Assembly (NCBI RefSeq): GCF_030068505.1
Contig: NZ_JAQOSO010000032.1
Span: 1 to 46,248 of the forward strand
Origin: Roseofilum capinflatum BLCC-M114
GTDB lineage: Bacteria > Cyanobacteriota > Cyanobacteriia > Cyanobacteriales > Desertifilaceae
Direction: 5' to 3'
DNA: 46,248 nt
The translations under genes were made by a program, and so were the position numbers. The notes under the pieces were generated by a model. It made no database searches and was not told the origin of the DNA. It saw only the letters and a list, made by a program, of their open reading frames with translations. Positions 42,993 through 46,248 of the stretch are shown here, one piece after another (position 1 is the first letter of the stretch; every line of letters begins with the position of its first letter).

Positions 42993-43841
42993 ATGGATGA
43001 CATTGCATCTGAGTTTAATCCCAAAATCACTCAAGTCTTACAAGAGTGTGGTCAACAAATTGAGTTGCTCAGTCAATCGTTTGAGGTGGATGAAAAAGGG
43101 CCAGGAGATTATGTCACCAATGTCGATCGCTATTTAGACCGGAAATTAGCCCAAGTTTTTGGTAGCATGTTTCCCCAAGATGGCATTATTACTGAGGAAA
43201 ATGAAGCATCAAGGGGCTTATTTCACCAAGCCTATGAACACTTATGGTGTATTGACCCCTTAGATGGTACAGAAGGCTTAGTCAATGGCCGTCAAGATTA
43301 TGCTGTTATGGTAGGACTATTGCGAAATTATCAACCGATCGCCGGTTGGATTTATGCCCCAGCACGGGCCAGATTATATTATGGGGGCTACGATTGGGGT
43401 TTGTTTGAAATCCGCTCTCAAGAACTGCCTAAAGCCATTATCCCCCAAATCCCTCCCCCCCCGTCTGCCTCATTCTGTCCCGTGCAAATTGGCTTTCAAG
43501 ACCGAAAAACCTATGGCCAAGCCTTAACCGAGTTTATTCCCCACATTCAGTTTAATTCTTTAGGCAGCTTTGGCTTAAAGGTGTTAGAAGTCATTTTTGG
43601 CCGGGTGGGCTTGTATTTTTACTTTAATCGTCGGGTGAAACTCTGGGATACTGTTGGCCCGATCGCCTTAGCTCAGAAAGCCGGATTAGTCTGTTGCGAT
43701 CTTGAGGGCCAACCCCTAGAGTTTACCCCCAATGCCATCGATCCAGATAGCCTCGCCCACCAACAAATGATTGTCATTGGTTGGCCCGATTATATTGATG
43801 CACTTCTACCCGGCTTACAAAAAGCTGTGTACTCCATTTAG
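42993..43841 (+). CDS. Inositol monophosphatase family protein
   Basis: This protein of about 282 residues has the metal-binding motifs of the IMPase family: TEENEASRG (Glu), the aspartate loop WCIDPLDGTEGLVNG, and the C-terminal KLWDTVGPIALAQKAG. The family includes inositol phosphatase, fructose bisphosphatase and CysQ-type 3'(2'),5'-bisphosphate nucleotidases. EGLVNG in place of the usual TNF-type pattern is closer to the CysQ side, so a sulfur-assimilation role is possible, but this is weak. I chose the ATG after GAGAGAG at 42993 because the upstream start lies in a terminator. It converges on the next gene. Confidence 0.88.
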   Translation: MDDIASEFNPKITQVLQECGQQIELLSQSFEVDEKGPGDYVTNVDRYLDRKLAQVFGSMFPQDGIITEENEASRGLFHQAYEHLWCIDPLDGTEGLVNGRQDYAVMVGLLRNYQPIAGWIYAPARARLYYGGYDWGLFEIRSQELPKAIIPQIPPPPSASFCPVQIGFQDRKTYGQALTEFIPHIQFNSLGSFGLKVLEVIFGRVGLYFYFNRRVKLWDTVGPIALAQKAGLVCCDLEGQPLEFTPNAIDPDSLAHQQMIVIGWPDYIDALLPGLQKAVYSI

Positions 43842-43844
43842 AGG

Positions 43845-44822
43845 TTAACGGAAATAAACAACTCTGGCATTGGTAAATCCTCGAAATCGCAACCAAGCCG
43901 ACTGACTCTCCGCTTGATCTCGATTACCATAGGTTCCCACATAAATATATCGGCCTCGGCGATTGCGGTAGAGTTGTGCCCCGGAGTTAACTTCCTGAAC
44001 TCTAGTCACCAGAGTGTTATCGCCTGTGGGAATAACGACCACATATCCTTTGGGCGTAAACCTGGGGATGGCCATATTGTTTCCCGATCCACCCCCATAT
44101 AATGCTTGTATAGTTTCGGCATCAGCGATACCATTAGCAAATAAACCCCTAGATAACTGAAACTGCTCGACAGCATCTCTGGTAAGCGGGCCATAATATC
44201 CATCAATGGGGCCTGGATTAAAACCGTTATTGATTAATAGTCTTTGGAGTTCTACAACATCATTTCCCTGAGCGCCTGGTGCTAATTGACGGTTAATTGT
44301 CCCAAAGGATTGAACCGACGGATTATATACATTGGAGCCGAGATAAGAAGGCGTGTTGAAATTCGGTGGAGGGGGAGGGGGAAGGAAGGATGAGACAGGT
44401 ACGGTTGGGATTCTCGGAGGTATTCCCAAACGTTGACTAATAGCCCACGTAGTATCCTGTCCAACGACACCATCTACCTGAAGGCCAGCTTGTCTTTGTA
44501 AATTCCTGACTGCTTGATCGGTTGCCCAATCAAAGTTACCATCTATTGGGCCTTGATAGTATCCCAACTGCTGTAGCTGCCACTGAAGTTCTCTCACCTC
44601 CAGGCCAACACTTCCCCTTTGTAATAAGGCGAGAGCAGCTTGGGCTAAAGTCAGAATCGTCAGAGCAGTGGCTACAGACAGTAATCGCAGGATAAAGCGA
44701 CTAGAGATAGGTTTAGAGAGCCACTGTTGCCAGAATTGCTTCAGCCATTTGCCCAAGATCAATTCAGGGCTGGTGGGGTCTTGATAGGCGAGGGCTAGAT
44801 GTAGATAGGCTAGAGAGTCCAT
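43845..44822 (-). CDS. Peptidoglycan-binding membrane protein with SPOR-like C-terminus
   Basis: This 325-residue protein starts with a short cytoplasmic part (MDSLAYLHLALAYQDP) and a membrane helix (about residues 45-67). Two PG_binding_1 domains follow (VRELQWQLQQLGYYQGPIDGNFDWATDQAVRNLQ and VVELQRLLINNGFNPGPIDGYYGPLTRDAVEQFQ) joined by a Pro-rich linker (PPPPPPNF). The C-terminal 70 residues (GYVVVIPTGDNTLVTRVQEV ... SAWLRFRGFTNARVVYF) look like a SPOR fold that reads denuded glycan strands. No hydrolase motif is visible, so it is probably a structural or division-linked wall-binding protein. Confidence 0.85.
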   Translation of the reverse strand: MDSLAYLHLALAYQDPTSPELILGKWLKQFWQQWLSKPISSRFILRLLSVATALTILTLAQAALALLQRGSVGLEVRELQWQLQQLGYYQGPIDGNFDWATDQAVRNLQRQAGLQVDGVVGQDTTWAISQRLGIPPRIPTVPVSSFLPPPPPPNFNTPSYLGSNVYNPSVQSFGTINRQLAPGAQGNDVVELQRLLINNGFNPGPIDGYYGPLTRDAVEQFQLSRGLFANGIADAETIQALYGGGSGNNMAIPRFTPKGYVVVIPTGDNTLVTRVQEVNSGAQLYRNRRGRYIYVGTYGNRDQAESQSAWLRFRGFTNARVVYFR

Positions 44823-44994
44823 AGGAAATAAGGGATTTTAATCCAGATGTCTATGTTGCCCTTATTCTAGGCGATTTTTTCCAGTAACATGACTCAAAAT
44901 GACTCACTATGGATTTCTTTTGCTCAAGGATTGGTTGCTCAGGCAGCGAATTGGTGCGTTACGCTTCGCTAACACACCCTACCGATAGGGACTC

Positions 44995-45033
44995 AATCCG
45001 CCGTAACCCACCATTTTAGGGTTGTCACGGCAC
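44995..45033. repeat. Second copy of the 39-base AATCCGCCGTAACCCACC repeat
   Basis: This is identical to 36530-36568. It sits in the gap between the two peptidoglycan-binding genes. The flanks differ, so the shared block is the mobile or conserved unit. Confidence 0.8.
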
Positions 45034-45048
45034 TACCGATAGGGACAC

Positions 45049-45786
45049 TCAGCGAATATCTTCGGGGCTAATGCCATAGCTCTCTTGCGCTCTGGATATA
45101 GCTGCTTCAGTTTGGGGGCCTAAAATGCCATCTAAGGGGCCATCATAAAATCCCCTGGCTTTTAAGCGGCGCTGTAATTCTAGAACATGGGGATCTGACC
45201 CTGCACTTAAGGCGTTCCCCATGGGCGCTCCATTTTCGAGTCTTGCTTGGGTGCGGCGGCCATAAATGCCATCTGGGGTTAAGCCTTGAGATTGTTGATA
45301 GGAGCGAACCGCTTCCTCGGTTAAGGAGCCATATAATCCGGTAATGGGGCCGTTAAAGAAGCCTGTGGCCATCAATTTTTCTTGTAGAGCAGTGACTTGA
45401 GGGCCTTGGTCTCCGCGCTGAAGTAGGGGAGAATTGTCTAAGGTCGATCGCCCTGTGCCTGCTGAACGTAACCGACTCCAAGTTTGTGCGCCCACAATAC
45501 CATCGGGAATTAGGCCCTGGTCTTCTTGAAAGCGAATTACTGCATCTCTAGTGAGTTCTCGAAACAGTCCGGTGGGTTGTAAATTAAAGTACCCTAATCG
45601 TTGCAACTGTTCCTGTAATTCCCGAACTTGCGGCCCATCTTCTCCCATTTCCAGAGCTTGGACTGAGAGAGTTACCGAGCCTATAATTAGAGTAGTTGTG
45701 AGCAGCACTCGGATAAACTGAGAACCTATAGCGCTTCGCGCTAGGGAATAGGGAATAGGGAATAGGGAATAGGGAATGTGGTACAT
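45049..45786 (-). CDS. Exported peptidoglycan-binding protein (three PG_binding_1 repeats)
   Basis: This 245-residue reading frame carries three PG_binding_1 domains (VRELQEQLQRLGYFN, VTALQEKLMATGFFNGPITGLYGSLTEEAVRSYQ and VLELQRRLKARGFYDGPLDGILGPQTEAAISRAQ), with family-typical spacing of about 70 residues. The first 15 residues (MYHIPYSLFPIPYSL) are translation of an STRR heptamer repeat. A GTG at 45708 would give MLLTTTLIIGSVTLSVQA, a normal signal peptide, and is probably the real start. No catalytic motif is present. It may bind wall peptidoglycan in the periplasm like its neighbour. Confidence 0.85.
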   Translation of the reverse strand: MYHIPYSLFPIPYSLARSAIGSQFIRVLLTTTLIIGSVTLSVQALEMGEDGPQVRELQEQLQRLGYFNLQPTGLFRELTRDAVIRFQEDQGLIPDGIVGAQTWSRLRSAGTGRSTLDNSPLLQRGDQGPQVTALQEKLMATGFFNGPITGLYGSLTEEAVRSYQQSQGLTPDGIYGRRTQARLENGAPMGNALSAGSDPHVLELQRRLKARGFYDGPLDGILGPQTEAAISRAQESYGISPEDIR

Positions 45787-45837
45787 GGCTTTTAGCCTTT
45801 AAGACTCTACACCATAACAGCGCCAAGCGCTGCAAGT

Positions 45838-46011
45838 TTAAGCGATCGCCCGATCGATTAACCAAGCCGAGATCCCCGCAAACAGGGTAATAGCTAGACC
45901 CACGAGGGGATGTTGCCCTTGGCTAACGGCAAAAGAAGTAACAATACCTGCGCCAATACTGCCAGTCACGATCGCTTCGAGCCAATCTGAATCAGAACGC
46001 TTATTATGCAT
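45838..46011 (-). CDS. 57-residue membrane protein
   Basis: The frame reads MHNKRSDSDWLEAIVTGSIG then a hydrophobic segment (AGIVTSFAVSQGQHPLVGLAITLFAGISAW) and LIDRAIA. It looks like a small two-helix or long one-helix inner membrane protein with a charged N-terminus. Codon use is orderly and the frame ends in a GCGATCGC. I do not recognise a family. It lies about 50 bases upstream of the PG-binding reading frame on the same strand and may share its transcript. Confidence 0.6.
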   Translation of the reverse strand: MHNKRSDSDWLEAIVTGSIGAGIVTSFAVSQGQHPLVGLAITLFAGISAWLIDRAIA

Positions 46012-46153
46012 AGAGGATCACTGCTTGGGTGAGTGTCGATCAATTTTGTCTTCTCAGGGTATCACCCAAATTTCTCCAGAGTACGTGATCGCCCCTAAAT
46101 TGCAATCAACCTTGAAATTTAGAGATTTTTCTTAACATTTACAGCATTTCGCG

Positions 46154-46248
46154 GGGTAATGGGTAATGGGTAATATGGATTCTTTACTGGGTTTTCCCCA
46201 TTCCCCATTCCCCATTCCCCATTCCCCATTCCCCATTCCCTATTCCCC
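46154..46248. repeat. STRR arrays at the right window end
   Basis: GGTAATGGGTAATGGGTAAT (46155-46174) is followed after a short gap by CCCCATT repeated about six times (46196-46240) and CCCTATTCCCC. It is the reverse-complement partner of the array at the window's left end. Confidence 0.9.

Noticed and set aside
1-46248. tRNA or rRNA genes
   Set aside because: I saw no convincing T-loop plus acceptor pairing in any intergenic stretch.

Overview
The window is cyanobacterial chromosome, most likely from a filamentous, non-heterocystous lineage. The lineage call rests on four things: very frequent GCGATCGC (HIP1) octamers, heptanucleotide tandem repeats of the STRR type, a complete kaiABC clock, and plastid-lineage genes (ycf46 and ycf35 types). 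Filamentous growth is an inference from a PatX-like RGSGR peptide gene. Both window ends are STRR arrays of the same heptamer in opposite orientation (AATGGGG at the left, CCCCATT at the right), so the window may simply be a contig that broke at repeats. I saw no tRNA, rRNA or CRISPR array. No database search was possible; family names come from recognised motifs.

Layout. 0-6 kb: exported TPR protein, ispD overlapping a fic gene by four bases, a small exported protein, and comB with a quinone oxidoreductase-like gene. 6-10.5 kb: xisH/xisI pair, a fused sterol-desaturase/short-chain-dehydrogenase protein, and a membrane adenylate cyclase. 10.6-15.6 kb: kaiA, kaiB and kaiC on the minus strand, with a divergent histidine kinase that ends in a degenerate receiver-like domain. 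15.9-20.3 kb: metallophosphoesterase, glutathione transferase, an OmpR-type regulator, and a complete group II intron inserted just upstream of that regulator. 20.3-23.9 kb: SLH lipoprotein and ComEC.

24-31.9 kb is the most unusual region, a DNA phosphorothioation (Dnd) island. A DGQHR-domain protein is divergent from an operon dndB - HNH nuclease - dndC - dndD. The nuclease gene is much more AT-rich than its flanks, overlaps dndB by ATGA, and its N-terminal half looks like the sulfur-binding domain of McrA-type nucleases that cut phosphorothioate DNA. No dndE or dndA is present here. Five hairpin repeats of about 64 bp lie between dndC and dndD, and a 28-bp palindromic repeat sits in frame inside dndD.

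32-36.4 kb: msrP with a small exported protein and a DUF4079 membrane protein (a possible methionine sulfoxide repair unit), a small membrane protein, a pentapeptide-repeat protein and an SbcD-like nuclease. 36.6-37 kb: a small exported protein with two RGSGR pentapeptides, the HetR-inhibitor signature. 37-46 kb: FAD oxidoreductase, a glutathione transferase with a signal peptide, a lipoprotein, a ribbon-helix-helix/zinc-ribbon protein, a ycf46-type AAA ATPase, a ycf35-type DUF1257 protein, an inositol-monophosphatase-family enzyme, two peptidoglycan-binding proteins and a 57-residue membrane protein.
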